A stretch of DNA of 64,000 bases, taken from NCBI GenBank assembly GCA_035547695.1, contig DASZUK010000004.1, positions 1 through 64,000 on the forward strand. Reading direction: 5' to 3'. The notes under the pieces are model-generated. The model saw nothing but the letters and a program-made list of their open reading frames with translations. It was not told where the DNA came from and did not search any database. The first letter of the stretch is position 1. Every line of letters begins with the position of its first letter. Shown here one piece after another: positions 25,007-32,329 of this stretch. This DNA is from DASZUK01 sp035547695 (lineage in GTDB: Bacteria; Actinomycetota; Acidimicrobiia; Acidimicrobiales; RAAP-2). A program made the position numbers and the translations under genes.

Positions 25007-25548
25007 CTGGTCCCCCAGGTGTAGGTCTGCTTGGCCAACTTCAGGTACAAGAACGTCTCCGTCGACCGCACCCCCGGGATCGACCGGATCGAGTCGTTCA
25101 GCAGGTGCAGCAGCCGGTCGTCGTCCTCGCAGACCACCTCCGCCAGCACGTCGAAGGACCCGGCGCACATCACCACGTAGTCCACCTCGTCCAACGCCCC
25201 CACCTTGGCCGCCACCTGCCGGACGTCCCCCTCCACCCGGATGCCCACCATGGCCTGCCGGGCGAACCCCAACTGCAGCGGGTCGGTGACCGCCACGATC
25301 TGGATGATGCCGTTCTCCCGCAGCCGCTGCACCCGGCGACGCACCGCGGCCTCCGACAGCCCCACCTCCTCGGCGATGGCCCCGTACGGCCGCCGGCCGT
25401 CCCGTTGCAGGGCCTCGATGATGGCCCGGTTGGCCCGGTCCAACAGCCCCGACGGCACCTGCCCGGCGCCGACGTCCGGGTCGGGGAGCGGGTTGTCGTC
25501 CGGCTCCAGGTCGGGGCGCTCGTCGTCGCGGCTGGGCTTGGCGGGCAT
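25003..25548 (-). CDS. Lrp/AsnC family transcription regulator
   Basis: A 181-residue protein from ATG 25548, where GGAGGAG lies about 10 bases upstream; an ATG at 25572 would add 8 residues. After a charged 35-residue N-terminal tail comes the helix-turn-helix (DRANRAIIEALQRDGRRPYGAIAEEVGLSEAAVRRRVQRLRENGII), then the RAM effector domain (DEVDYVVMCAGSFDVLAEVVCED). Lrp regulators respond to amino acids or similar amines. Position and overlap with the aminotransferase make it the likely local controller of both the reverse set and the divergent aldehyde dehydrogenase. Confidence 0.9.
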   Translation of the reverse strand: MPAKPSRDDERPDLEPDDNPLPDPDVGAGQVPSGLLDRANRAIIEALQRDGRRPYGAIAEEVGLSEAAVRRRVQRLRENGIIQIVAVTDPLQLGFARQAMVGIRVEGDVRQVAAKVGALDEVDYVVMCAGSFDVLAEVVCEDDDRLLHLLNDSIRSIPGVRSTETFLYLKLAKQTYTWGTR

Positions 25549-25781
25549 GGCGCTGCTTCTCCTCCGCTCCATCTCGCGACCCTTACCCGACCGGAGCCGG
25601 ACCGGGCCGCGTGTCGAATTCTTTCACGTCACCCTGCACAGTCAAGGGTTTTCGGCGTCCTCGTCCCACTTCTTCACGGTATCGCTTGTCCTACCCCTCA
25701 TTCTCTGTGATCCTTGCGGTGAGCCATCGGACGGACCCGGTGCCCCGGCACATCGGTGCGGCACGTCCGTATGGCAGGTTT

Positions 25782-25797
25782 GTACGGCACGCCGTAC
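25782..25797. promoter_or_regulatory. Inverted repeat upstream of aldehyde dehydrogenase
   Basis: GTACGGC and GCCGTAC are perfect 7-bp arms separated by AC, 37 bases before the GTG start, in the 286-base divergent region with the Lrp gene. A plausible Lrp or other regulator site. The region from 25610 to 25720 is also richer in A+T than usual. Confidence 0.5.
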
Positions 25798-25834
25798 CGT
25801 ATCCAGCCCGACCCAGCCCGCTCGGGAGGTCCCA

Positions 25835-27334
25835 GTGAGCGCAGACGCCACCACCCCAGGCACCCAGGACGGCCCAGGAACCCAGGACCGCCCCGGCACC
25901 CGGGACGGACGGCCGCAGCTCCGCAACTTCGTCGGCGGCCAGTACGTCGACGCCGACGGGCCCATGGCGCCGGTCGTCGACCCCACCACCGGCCAACCCT
26001 ACGCCGACGCCCCGGTGTCCGGGACCGCCGACGTCGACCGCGCCGTCCGCAGCGCCGCCGACGGGTTCGCCGCCTGGAAGCGGGCCACCCCGGCCGACCG
26101 CAGCCTGGCCCTCCTCCGCATCGCCGACGCCATCGAGGCCCGCGCCGACGCCCTGGTCCGGGCCGAGTGCGCCAACACCGGCAAGCCGTACGCCCTGACC
26201 ATGGCCGAGGAAGTCCCCCCGATGGTGGACCAGATCCGGTTCTTCGCCGGGGCCGCCCGCCTGCTGGAGGGCCGGTCCGCCGGGGAGTACCTGGCCGGCC
26301 ACACCTCCTACGTCCGCCGCGAGCCCATCGGGGTCTGCGGTGCCGTCACCCCCTGGAACTACCCCATGATGATGGCCGTCTGGAAGTGGGCCCCGGCCCT
26401 CGCCGCCGGCAACGCCATGGTGCTCAAGCCGTCCGACACCACCCCCGTCAGCACCCTGCTGCTGGCCGAGATCGTCGCCGAGCACGTCCCGCCCGGCGTC
26501 CTCAACGTGGTGTGCGGCGACCGCCACACCGGCCGGGCCCTGGTCGAGCACCCGGTGCCCGCCATGGTGTCCATCACCGGCAGCGTCCGGGCCGGCATCG
26601 AGGTCGCCGGGTCCGCCGCCGCCGACCTCAAACGGGTCCACCTGGAGCTCGGCGGCAAGGCCCCGGTCATCGTCTTCGACGACGCCGACGTCGCCAGCAC
26701 CGCCGAGGGCATCGCCGGGGCCGCCTACTTCAACGCCGGCCAGGACTGCACCGCCGCCACCCGCGTCCTCGCCGGCCCCCGCGTCCACGCCGACCTCCTC
26801 GACGCCCTGGTCGACCAGGCCCGGGCCCAGACCGTCGGCGGCACCGACGTCGACGACGCCGACTTCGGCCCCCTCAACAACGCCGACCAGCTCGCCCGGG
26901 TCCGCGGCTTCCTCGACCGGGCCCCCTCCCATGCCCGGGTGCTCACCGGCGGCGAACCGGTGGGGGAGCGCGGCTACTGCTTCGCCCCCACCGTCGTCGC
27001 CGGCCTCCGCCAGGACGACGAGATGGTCCAGCACGAGATCTTCGGCCCCGTCGTCACCGTCCAGGAGTTCGACGGCGAGGCCCAGGCCCTCGAGTGGGCC
27101 AACGGCGTCCAGTACGGCCTGGCCTCCTCCGTCTGGACCAGGGACCACGGCCGCGCCATGCGGATGGCCCGCGACCTCGACTTCGGTTGCGTCTGGATCA
27201 ACACCCACATCCCCCTCGTCGCCGAGATGCCCCACGGTGGCTTCAAGCACTCCGGCTACGGCAAGGACCTGTCCGTCTACGGCTTCGAGGACTACACCCG
27301 CATCAAGCACGTCATGAGCCACATAGAAGACTGA
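25835..27334 (+). CDS. Aminobutyraldehyde/betaine-aldehyde-type dehydrogenase
   Basis: A 499-residue NAD(P)-dependent aldehyde dehydrogenase. GTG 25835 follows GGGAGG by five bases. Residues 8-26 repeat PGTQDG-like units (three 18-base repeats). The catalytic Cys is C305 in FNAGQDCTAATR, the general base E271 in ELGGKAP, and the cofactor pocket is VTPWNYPMMMAVWKWAPALAAGN. This last motif matches gamma-aminobutyraldehyde dehydrogenases closely. It would oxidise the aldehyde made by the amine oxidase or aminotransferase of the divergent set to the acid (for example GABA). Alanine dehydrogenase follows. Confidence 0.93.
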   Translation: MSADATTPGTQDGPGTQDRPGTRDGRPQLRNFVGGQYVDADGPMAPVVDPTTGQPYADAPVSGTADVDRAVRSAADGFAAWKRATPADRSLALLRIADAIEARADALVRAECANTGKPYALTMAEEVPPMVDQIRFFAGAARLLEGRSAGEYLAGHTSYVRREPIGVCGAVTPWNYPMMMAVWKWAPALAAGNAMVLKPSDTTPVSTLLLAEIVAEHVPPGVLNVVCGDRHTGRALVEHPVPAMVSITGSVRAGIEVAGSAAADLKRVHLELGGKAPVIVFDDADVASTAEGIAGAAYFNAGQDCTAATRVLAGPRVHADLLDALVDQARAQTVGGTDVDDADFGPLNNADQLARVRGFLDRAPSHARVLTGGEPVGERGYCFAPTVVAGLRQDDEMVQHEIFGPVVTVQEFDGEAQALEWANGVQYGLASSVWTRDHGRAMRMARDLDFGCVWINTHIPLVAEMPHGGFKHSGYGKDLSVYGFEDYTRIKHVMSHIED

Positions 27335-27341
27335 GAGAGGT

Positions 27342-27433
27342 GACGGCCGGCGTGGGGCTGGGGCCCCACGCTTCGGAGGAGGACGCCATCGTCGGACGGG
27401 GCAGTGGGGCCCCGGCCGGGCAAGGAGACACAG
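27342..27433 (+). ncRNA. Two-hairpin intercistronic RNA-like element, copy 1
   Basis: Hairpin 1 has stem CGTGGGG/CCCCACG with loop CTGGGG (27351-27370). A linker with CTTCGGAGGA follows, then about 13 extra bases, then hairpin 2 with stem CGGGG/CCCCG (27397-27414), then GGGCAAGGAG. The unit is repeated at 27433-27509. It lies 7 bases after the aldehyde dehydrogenase stop. Hairpin 2 is weaker here (one A-G mismatch) than in the second copy. Confidence 0.6.
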
Positions 27434-27509
27434 ACGGCCGGCGTGGGGCTGGGGCCCCACGCTTCGGAGGAGGCCGGGGTTGGGGCCCCGGCCGGGCAAG
27501 GAGACACAG
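27433..27509 (+). ncRNA. Two-hairpin intercistronic RNA-like element, copy 2 (leader of ald)
   Basis: The first 41 bases are identical to copy 1. Hairpin 1 is at 27442-27461. Linker CTTCGGAGGA is at 27462-27471. Hairpin 2 has a perfect 8-bp stem GGCCGGGG/CCCCGGCC with loop TTGGGG (27472-27493). GGGCAAGGAG then supplies a normal ribosome binding site for alanine dehydrogenase, whose GTG is at 27513. A third copy at 43238-43307 carries compensatory base pairs. Confidence 0.65.
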
Positions 27510-27512
27510 TCC

Positions 27513-28631
27513 GTGATCGTCGGGGTCCCGAAAGAGGTGAAGGAGGACGAGTACCGGGTGGCCATCACGCCGGCCGGCGTCCGGGAGCTGGTGTCGCACG
27601 GCCACGTGGTGCAGGTCGAGAAGGGGGCGGGGGAGGGGTCGTCGATCACCGACGACGAGTTCGTGGCCACCGGGGCGGTGATGGTGACCGACCCCGACGA
27701 GATCTGGGCCGCCGCCGACATGGTGCTCGGCGTCAAGGAGCCGGTCCCCGAGGAGTACCCCCGGTTGGCCCTGCGGACCGACCAGGTCCTGTTCACCTAC
27801 CTGCACCTGGCCGCCTCCCGGTCGTGCACCGACGCCCTGCTGGCCGCCGGCAACACCGCCATCGCCTACGAGACCGTCCGGCTGCCCGACGGGTCCCTCC
27901 CGCTGCTCACCCCCATGAGCGAGGTGGCCGGCCGCATGGCCCCGTTCATGGGCGCCCACCACCTCATGCGCCCCGGCGGCGGCCGCGGCAGCCTCATCTG
28001 CGGGGTGCCCGGGGTGGAAGCGGCCAAGGTGGTCATCCTGGGCGCCGGCGTCGCCGGCATGGCCGCCGCCACCCTGGCGGTGGGGATGCACGCCAACGTG
28101 TTCATCCTCGACCGCAACCTGGAGCGGCTGCGGCAGGTCGACCACCACTTCCGCGGCGCCCTGGAGACCGTGGCGTCCAGCACCCACGCCGTCGAGCACG
28201 TCTGCGAGGACGCCGACCTGGTCATCGGCGCCGTCCTGGTCGTCGGCGCCCGCACCCCCAAGCTGGTTTCCGACGACCTGGTGGCCCGGATGCCGGCCGG
28301 TTCGGTGCTGGTGGACATCTCCGTCGACCAGGGCGGCTGCTTCGAGTCCACCCGGCCCACCACCCACTCCCACCCCACCTTCGACGTCAACGGGTCCATC
28401 TTCTACTGCGTCGCCAACATGCCCGGGGCGGTGCCCCACAGCTCCACCCACGCGCTGGTCAACGCCACCCTGCCGTACACCCTGGAGATCGCCGACCGCG
28501 GCTGGAAGGACGCGGTCCGGGCCGATCCGGCCCTGGCCCAGGGGGTCAACGTGGTGGACGGGTCGGTGGTCTGTGCCCCGGTGGCCGATGCCCACGGGCT
28601 GGACTACGTGCCCCTCGCGTCGGTGCTCTGA
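27513..28631 (+). CDS. ald: Alanine dehydrogenase
   Basis: A 372-residue enzyme that interconverts L-alanine and pyruvate plus ammonium with NAD. Start GTG 27513 has AAGGAG nine bases upstream. Motifs: VGVPKEVKEDEYRVAITPAGV at the N-terminus (substrate Arg), VLGVKEPVPEEY with the catalytic-region Lys, YLHLAAS with His, and the NAD-binding VVILGAGVAGMAAA near residue 170. The C-terminal ATLPYTLEIADRGW is also typical. Full length. Its place next to the aminobutyraldehyde dehydrogenase fits recycling of alanine formed by a pyruvate-linked aminotransferase. Confidence 0.96.
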   Translation: MIVGVPKEVKEDEYRVAITPAGVRELVSHGHVVQVEKGAGEGSSITDDEFVATGAVMVTDPDEIWAAADMVLGVKEPVPEEYPRLALRTDQVLFTYLHLAASRSCTDALLAAGNTAIAYETVRLPDGSLPLLTPMSEVAGRMAPFMGAHHLMRPGGGRGSLICGVPGVEAAKVVILGAGVAGMAAATLAVGMHANVFILDRNLERLRQVDHHFRGALETVASSTHAVEHVCEDADLVIGAVLVVGARTPKLVSDDLVARMPAGSVLVDISVDQGGCFESTRPTTHSHPTFDVNGSIFYCVANMPGAVPHSSTHALVNATLPYTLEIADRGWKDAVRADPALAQGVNVVDGSVVCAPVADAHGLDYVPLASVL

Positions 28632-28714
28632 ACCGGGGCCCGAGCCGCCGGCCCGGGGAGACGCCTCAACGAGGGCGAAGGCTGCTCAGCCGGCGGCCAG
28701 TGCGTCCCACCCGG

Positions 28715-28849
28715 TCAACGCCATGCCTCCGAACGGTCGACCAGCGGGACCTCGATGAGCACGTCCAAAGCCCTTTCGAGTCCCTCCTCCCGGTCAGCGA
28801 CGGCCAGTCGCAGCGCCTGGCCCACGGTGTCCTTGATGGTGGTCGTGCC
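28715..28849 (-). pseudogene. C-terminal remnant of a VapB-type antitoxin
   Basis: Forty-four codons, GTTTIKDTVGQALRLAVADR and the following EEGLERALDVLIEV... to RSEAWR and TGA, look like the C-terminal half of VapB antitoxins (the G-T-T-T-K-x-T-V-x-x-A-L motif and terminal AWR). The N-terminal strand needed for the ribbon-helix-helix is missing, and there is no VapC gene downstream. The recognisable part begins one base from the edge of a 28-bp palindrome (28851-28878), as if the gene was cut by it. An open frame continues to 28912 but is not VapB-like there. Confidence 0.55.
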
Positions 28850-28850
28850 C

Positions 28851-28878
28851 ACGGGACGTTTCCGCGGAGACGTCCCGT
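28851..28878. repeat. 28-bp near-perfect palindrome
   Basis: Arms ACGGGACG and CGTCCCGT flank a TTCCGCGGAG-type centre; only one base pair in 14 fails. The centre resembles CGTCTCCGCGGAGACG at 11814-11829. It could be an operator, a terminator or a small palindromic mobile repeat that truncated the vapB remnant. Confidence 0.75.
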
Positions 28879-28925
28879 CCCGGGGGCCGTCCAGGTACCG
28901 GTCCACACCCACCTACGCTTGGTGG

Positions 28926-29747
28926 ATGGCGCCGCCACCCCTCACCCTCATGGCCGTCCACGCCCACCCCGACGACGAGGCCACCGGGACCGGCGGCATC
29001 CTGGCCCGGTACTCCGACGAGGGCGTCCGCACCGTCCTGGTCACCTGCACCAACGGCGAGCTCGGTGACGCGCCGGGCGGCACCAAGCCGGGGGAGCCGG
29101 GGCACGACGTGGCCGAGATCGTGGCCCTCCGCCGCCAGGAGCTGGAGGCAAGCTGCGCGGTGCTCGGCGTCACCGACCTGGAGCTGCTGGGCTACCACGA
29201 CTCCGGCATGATGGGCTGGCCGCAGAACGACGCCCCCCATGCCTTCTGGAACACCCCGGTCGACGTGGCCGCCGACCGCCTGGCCGAGCTGATGGACCGG
29301 TACCGCCCGCAGGTGGTGGTCACCTACGACGAGAACGGCTTCTACGGCCACCCCGACCACATCCAGGCCAACCGGATCACCCTGGCCGCCGCCCGGGCCA
29401 CCGGCATCCCGGACAAGCTGTACTACACCGCCGTCCCCCGCTCCATCATCGCCGGGTTCGGTGACCTGCTGCGCGAGCAGGGCATCGAGCCGCCCGGGGA
29501 GGTGGTCGAGGACCCCGACTTCGGCACCCCCGACGAGCTGGTCACCACCGCCGTCGACTGCACCGGCTGGACCGACCGCAAGTACGACAGCCTGGCCGCC
29601 CACGCCAGCCAGTCCGAGAACATCTTCTTCCTCCGGCTGGGCCGCCCGCTGTTCGCCACGGTGTTCGGCCGCGAGATGTTCGTCCGGGTCGACGACCGGA
29701 CGCGGGCACCGGTGCCCGAGGACGACCTGTTCGCCGGGCTGCGCTGA
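28926..29747 (+). CDS. PIG-L/MshB/Mca family zinc deacetylase
   Basis: A 273-residue LmbE-like protein. Zinc ligands are in HAHPDDEATGTGG (His, Asp, Asp near residue 14) and GHPDHIQ (about 146-150). The family includes MshB, which deacetylates GlcNAc-inositol in mycothiol synthesis, and Mca, which cleaves mycothiol S-conjugates. The sequence VTYDENGFYGHPDH and the C-terminal ARAPVPEDDLFAGL fit the Mca subgroup better. ATG 28926 has a weak GGTGG site; an ATG nine codons later would still keep the zinc motif. It supports mycothiol-type metabolism in this organism. Confidence 0.88.
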   Translation: MAPPPLTLMAVHAHPDDEATGTGGILARYSDEGVRTVLVTCTNGELGDAPGGTKPGEPGHDVAEIVALRRQELEASCAVLGVTDLELLGYHDSGMMGWPQNDAPHAFWNTPVDVAADRLAELMDRYRPQVVVTYDENGFYGHPDHIQANRITLAAARATGIPDKLYYTAVPRSIIAGFGDLLREQGIEPPGEVVEDPDFGTPDELVTTAVDCTGWTDRKYDSLAAHASQSENIFFLRLGRPLFATVFGREMFVRVDDRTRAPVPEDDLFAGLR

Positions 29748-29789
29748 CCACCGGCGGCCGGGCGGGGCGGACGGAGGCAGGGGGCGGAG

Positions 29790-31751
29790 GTGGCCGGCAC
29801 CGCGACGATGCGGCCCGCAGGGGACGTGGCCGCTCGTGGGCCCGGGCCCGACGCCCACCGGACCGGGTCCGGCCGGCGGCCGTGGGGCGGCTGGAGGGAA
29901 GTCGGCGTCGTCGCCTTCTTCGTGGCCGTCGGGGTGTTCGCCTGCTGGCAGGCCGTCGGGACCGGCCACCTCTCCACCGCCGTCACCTGTTCCTGCGGAG
30001 ACCCCGCCCAGGAGCTGTGGTGGCTCGAGTGGTTCCCCTGGGCCGTGGCCCACGGCCACGACCTGTTCCACACCGACCTCATGTACGCCGGCGCCGGCGG
30101 GGTCAGCGCCCTGGCCAACACCTCCTACCTCCTGCCCGCCGCCGTCCTGTCCCCGGTCACGGTGGCCGCCGGGCCGATCGCCTCGTTCAACGTCGCCATG
30201 GTGCTGTCGGTGGCCCTGTCGTCGTGGGCCATGTACCGGTTCCTGTCCCGGCTGGCCGGCTCCCTGGCCGCCACGGTGCTGCCGGCCACCCTGTACGGGC
30301 TGTCCCCGTTCATGGTCGCCAACCTCCCCCTCGGGCACCTGAACCTGACCATGGCCTGGTACCCGCCGGTGGTGGCCTCCGTCGCCTACGACACCGTGCT
30401 CGGCCGACGACGGTCCCCGGTCCGGCTGGGCGTGGTCCTGGCGGCGGCCACCGTGGCCCAGTTCTTCACCGGCACCGAGCTGCTGGCCATGACCGGCATC
30501 GGGGCCGTGGTGGGGGTCGCCCTGGGCCTCCTGCTGGCCCCCCGGCGGATCTGGCCGGCCCGGCACCGGGCGCTCCGGGTCGGCGGCCTCGCCGCCGCCA
30601 TCGCCGTCCCGGTCCTGGCCTACCCGCTGTGGTACACCCTGTTCGGGCCCCGGCACGTCACCGGGGTCATCTGGCCGAAGGCGTCCGCGGGCGACCTGGT
30701 GTCGTCCCTGGTCGACCAGGGACCGCTGGTGCACCACAGCTATCCCGAGCTGGCCCAGATCGGCTACCGCGGTGCGGTCGGGTTGCCGGTGGGGTACATC
30801 GGGTGGCCGGTACTGGTCTTCCTGTTGGCGTCCGTCTGGCTGTGGTGGCGATCGCGGCTGATCTGGGTGGCCTGCGGGGTCGGGCTGTGCTTCTGGTGGT
30901 TGTCCCTCGGGTCGCGGCACGGCCCGCTCTACCCCTGGAACGGCCTGCGGCACGTGCCGGTGCTCCAGCAGATCCAGCCGCAGCGGTTCTCGCAGTTCGT
31001 CGTCCTCGTCGTCTGCCTGCTGATGGCCGTCGCCCTGGACCGGTGGCGGTCCTGGCTGGTCGCCAGGTGGCGGTCGTCCGCCGGGGCACCGTCCGGCGCC
31101 GTGGTCGCGGCCGTCGGCATCGGCCTGGTGCTGTCGATCGCCGGCTGGTACACCCTTCCGTTCACCGAGGCGTCCACACCACCGCCGCAGGCGCTGACCG
31201 CCGACCGGGGCCGGTTCGACCCGGCGACACGGCTGCTGCTCATCCCGTACCCGTCCTCGGAGGTCAGCTCCGGCATGGGCTGGCAGGCCGAACTGGACAT
31301 GCCGTTCGCCATCGCCGGCGGGTACGTCGTCGTGCCCGGCCGGAACGGCCACGACGACGCCTGGGTGTCCAAGCCGGGAGGGGCGCTGCCGGTCCTGGAC
31401 ACCCTGTCCTACGGGTACGGCCGGTCGGTGGTCCCGTCGGCGGCCCAGTTGCGCGCCGTCCGCCAACTGCTGCAGCGGACCGGGGTGACCAGGGTCATCG
31501 TCACCACACAGGGCCGGAACCCGATCTTCGCCGCCACCCTCATGACCGCGGTGATCGGGCGGCCGCCGACGTTCCACGACGGGGCCTGGGAGTGGGACCT
31601 GGCGTCGACCCCGATGGGCCCCATGGCGCCCCGGTCGACCCTCCGGAGGTGCGCGGCGCAGGTCCGCCTCACCGACCTGCAGGCCGGCCTCCGGTGCATC
31701 AACTCGGCCGTTGGGCGCTCGGCCGTCAGGGGCTCGGCCGTTGGGCGCTGA
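29790..31751 (+). CDS. Multi-pass membrane protein, GT-C/YfhO-like
   Basis: A 653-residue protein with roughly 11 hydrophobic helices and a soluble C-terminal domain. Helices include EVGVVAFFVAVGVFACWQA, LLPAAVLSPVTVAAG, NVAMVLSVALSSWAMY, VVLAAATVAQFFTG and VVAAVGIGLVLSIAGW. Acidic residues in the first loop (CGDPAQELWW) and long extracellular loops recall GT-C-fold glycosyltransferases. The soluble tail (LLIPYPSSEVSS; GVTRVIVTTQG) resembles that of YfhO-like proteins. The C-terminal 16 residues (SAVGRSAVRGSAVGR) come from a 30-base duplication and overlap the convergent MarR gene by 26 bases. Confidence 0.85.
   Translation: MAGTATMRPAGDVAARGPGPDAHRTGSGRRPWGGWREVGVVAFFVAVGVFACWQAVGTGHLSTAVTCSCGDPAQELWWLEWFPWAVAHGHDLFHTDLMYAGAGGVSALANTSYLLPAAVLSPVTVAAGPIASFNVAMVLSVALSSWAMYRFLSRLAGSLAATVLPATLYGLSPFMVANLPLGHLNLTMAWYPPVVASVAYDTVLGRRRSPVRLGVVLAAATVAQFFTGTELLAMTGIGAVVGVALGLLLAPRRIWPARHRALRVGGLAAAIAVPVLAYPLWYTLFGPRHVTGVIWPKASAGDLVSSLVDQGPLVHHSYPELAQIGYRGAVGLPVGYIGWPVLVFLLASVWLWWRSRLIWVACGVGLCFWWLSLGSRHGPLYPWNGLRHVPVLQQIQPQRFSQFVVLVVCLLMAVALDRWRSWLVARWRSSAGAPSGAVVAAVGIGLVLSIAGWYTLPFTEASTPPPQALTADRGRFDPATRLLLIPYPSSEVSSGMGWQAELDMPFAIAGGYVVVPGRNGHDDAWVSKPGGALPVLDTLSYGYGRSVVPSAAQLRAVRQLLQRTGVTRVIVTTQGRNPIFAATLMTAVIGRPPTFHDGAWEWDLASTPMGPMAPRSTLRRCAAQVRLTDLQAGLRCINSAVGRSAVRGSAVGR
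31703..31749. repeat. 17-bp direct repeats around two convergent gene ends
   Basis: CTCGGCCGTTGGGCGCT occurs at 31703-31719 and 31733-31749, a 30-base period that preserves the frame. The second copy includes the first base of the membrane protein stop codon, and the repeats contain the C-terminal codons (AQRPSP) of the MarR gene on the other strand. Confidence 0.88.
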
Positions 31752-32268
31752 GCACCGAGTCGGCCGCGGCCACCTTGGCCAGCAGGTCCCGGAGCCGGCG
31801 CTGGTCGGCCGGAGCCAGCCGCAGGAACGCCGGTGGGGTCTCGTCCATCAGCGCCCTCGCCCGGGCCAGCACCTCGCGGCCCTGGTCGGTGAGCACCACC
31901 GTCTTGACCCGCCGGTCGGTCGGGTGGGCGCGACGCTCGGCCAGGCCGTTGGCCTCCAACCCGTCGACCAGCGAGGTGCAGTAGGACGCGTCGACGTTGA
32001 AGTGGTCGGCCAGGTCCCGCATGGACGGCGGCGGCTCCCGGTCCTGGCCCAACCGGCCGACGGTCAGCATGGCCTTGACCAGGTTCACCGGCAGGCCGAC
32101 CTGCCGGCAGGCCTCGTGCAGCCGGGTGTGGGCCTCCCCTTCGAGGACGAGGGAGTACACCAGGCGCCAGGCCTCGGCGGCTTCCGCTCCGGTGTCGGGC
32201 GCTCCCGTTTCGGGCACGGCCGCTGACGGTACGGTCAATGGTGGTTCCTTGTCAACTTTCGGATTCAT
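31726..32268 (-). CDS. MarR family transcription regulator
   Basis: A 180-residue regulator. After a 35-residue tail, helices TRLHEACRQVGLPVNLVKAML lead into the winged helix PSMRDLADHFNVDASYCTSLVDGLEANGLAERRAHPTDRRVKTVVLTDQG, with DPTDRR-like wing residues typical of MarR. The C-terminal helix forms the dimer. It is divergent from an EmrB/QacA-type efflux gene 61 bases away, the standard arrangement in which the MarR protein represses the pump and is released by a drug-like ligand. No clear ribosome binding site precedes ATG 32268. Confidence 0.92.
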   Translation of the reverse strand: MNPKVDKEPPLTVPSAAVPETGAPDTGAEAAEAWRLVYSLVLEGEAHTRLHEACRQVGLPVNLVKAMLTVGRLGQDREPPPSMRDLADHFNVDASYCTSLVDGLEANGLAERRAHPTDRRVKTVVLTDQGREVLARARALMDETPPAFLRLAPADQRRLRDLLAKVAAADSVLSAQRPSP

Positions 32269-32291
32269 CAAAGGTAGAGGATAGTCGATAT

Positions 32292-32329
32292 TTGACAACT
32301 TCAAAGTGTTCTTCGTAGCCTGAGGACCC
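32292..32329 (+). promoter_or_regulatory. Promoter and ribosome binding site of the efflux gene
   Basis: TTGACA (32292-32297) and TAGCCT (32316-32321) are 18 bases apart, and TGAGGA (32321-32326) is a ribosome binding site 3 bases before ATG 32330. A second TTGACAA half-site, inverted, lies at about 32249 within the MarR gene start; the pair could be MarR contacts. Confidence 0.5.

Noticed and set aside
27342..27509. Known riboswitch (mini-ykkC/guanidine type, with two hairpins)
   Set aside because: The loops are TTGGGG/CTGGGG, not the ACGR loops of that class, and the downstream genes are not of that class.
28715..28912. A complete 65-residue VapB antitoxin gene
   Set aside because: Only the C-terminal 44 residues look like VapB; the N-terminal part is the palindrome region and there is no VapC partner, so a remnant is the better call.
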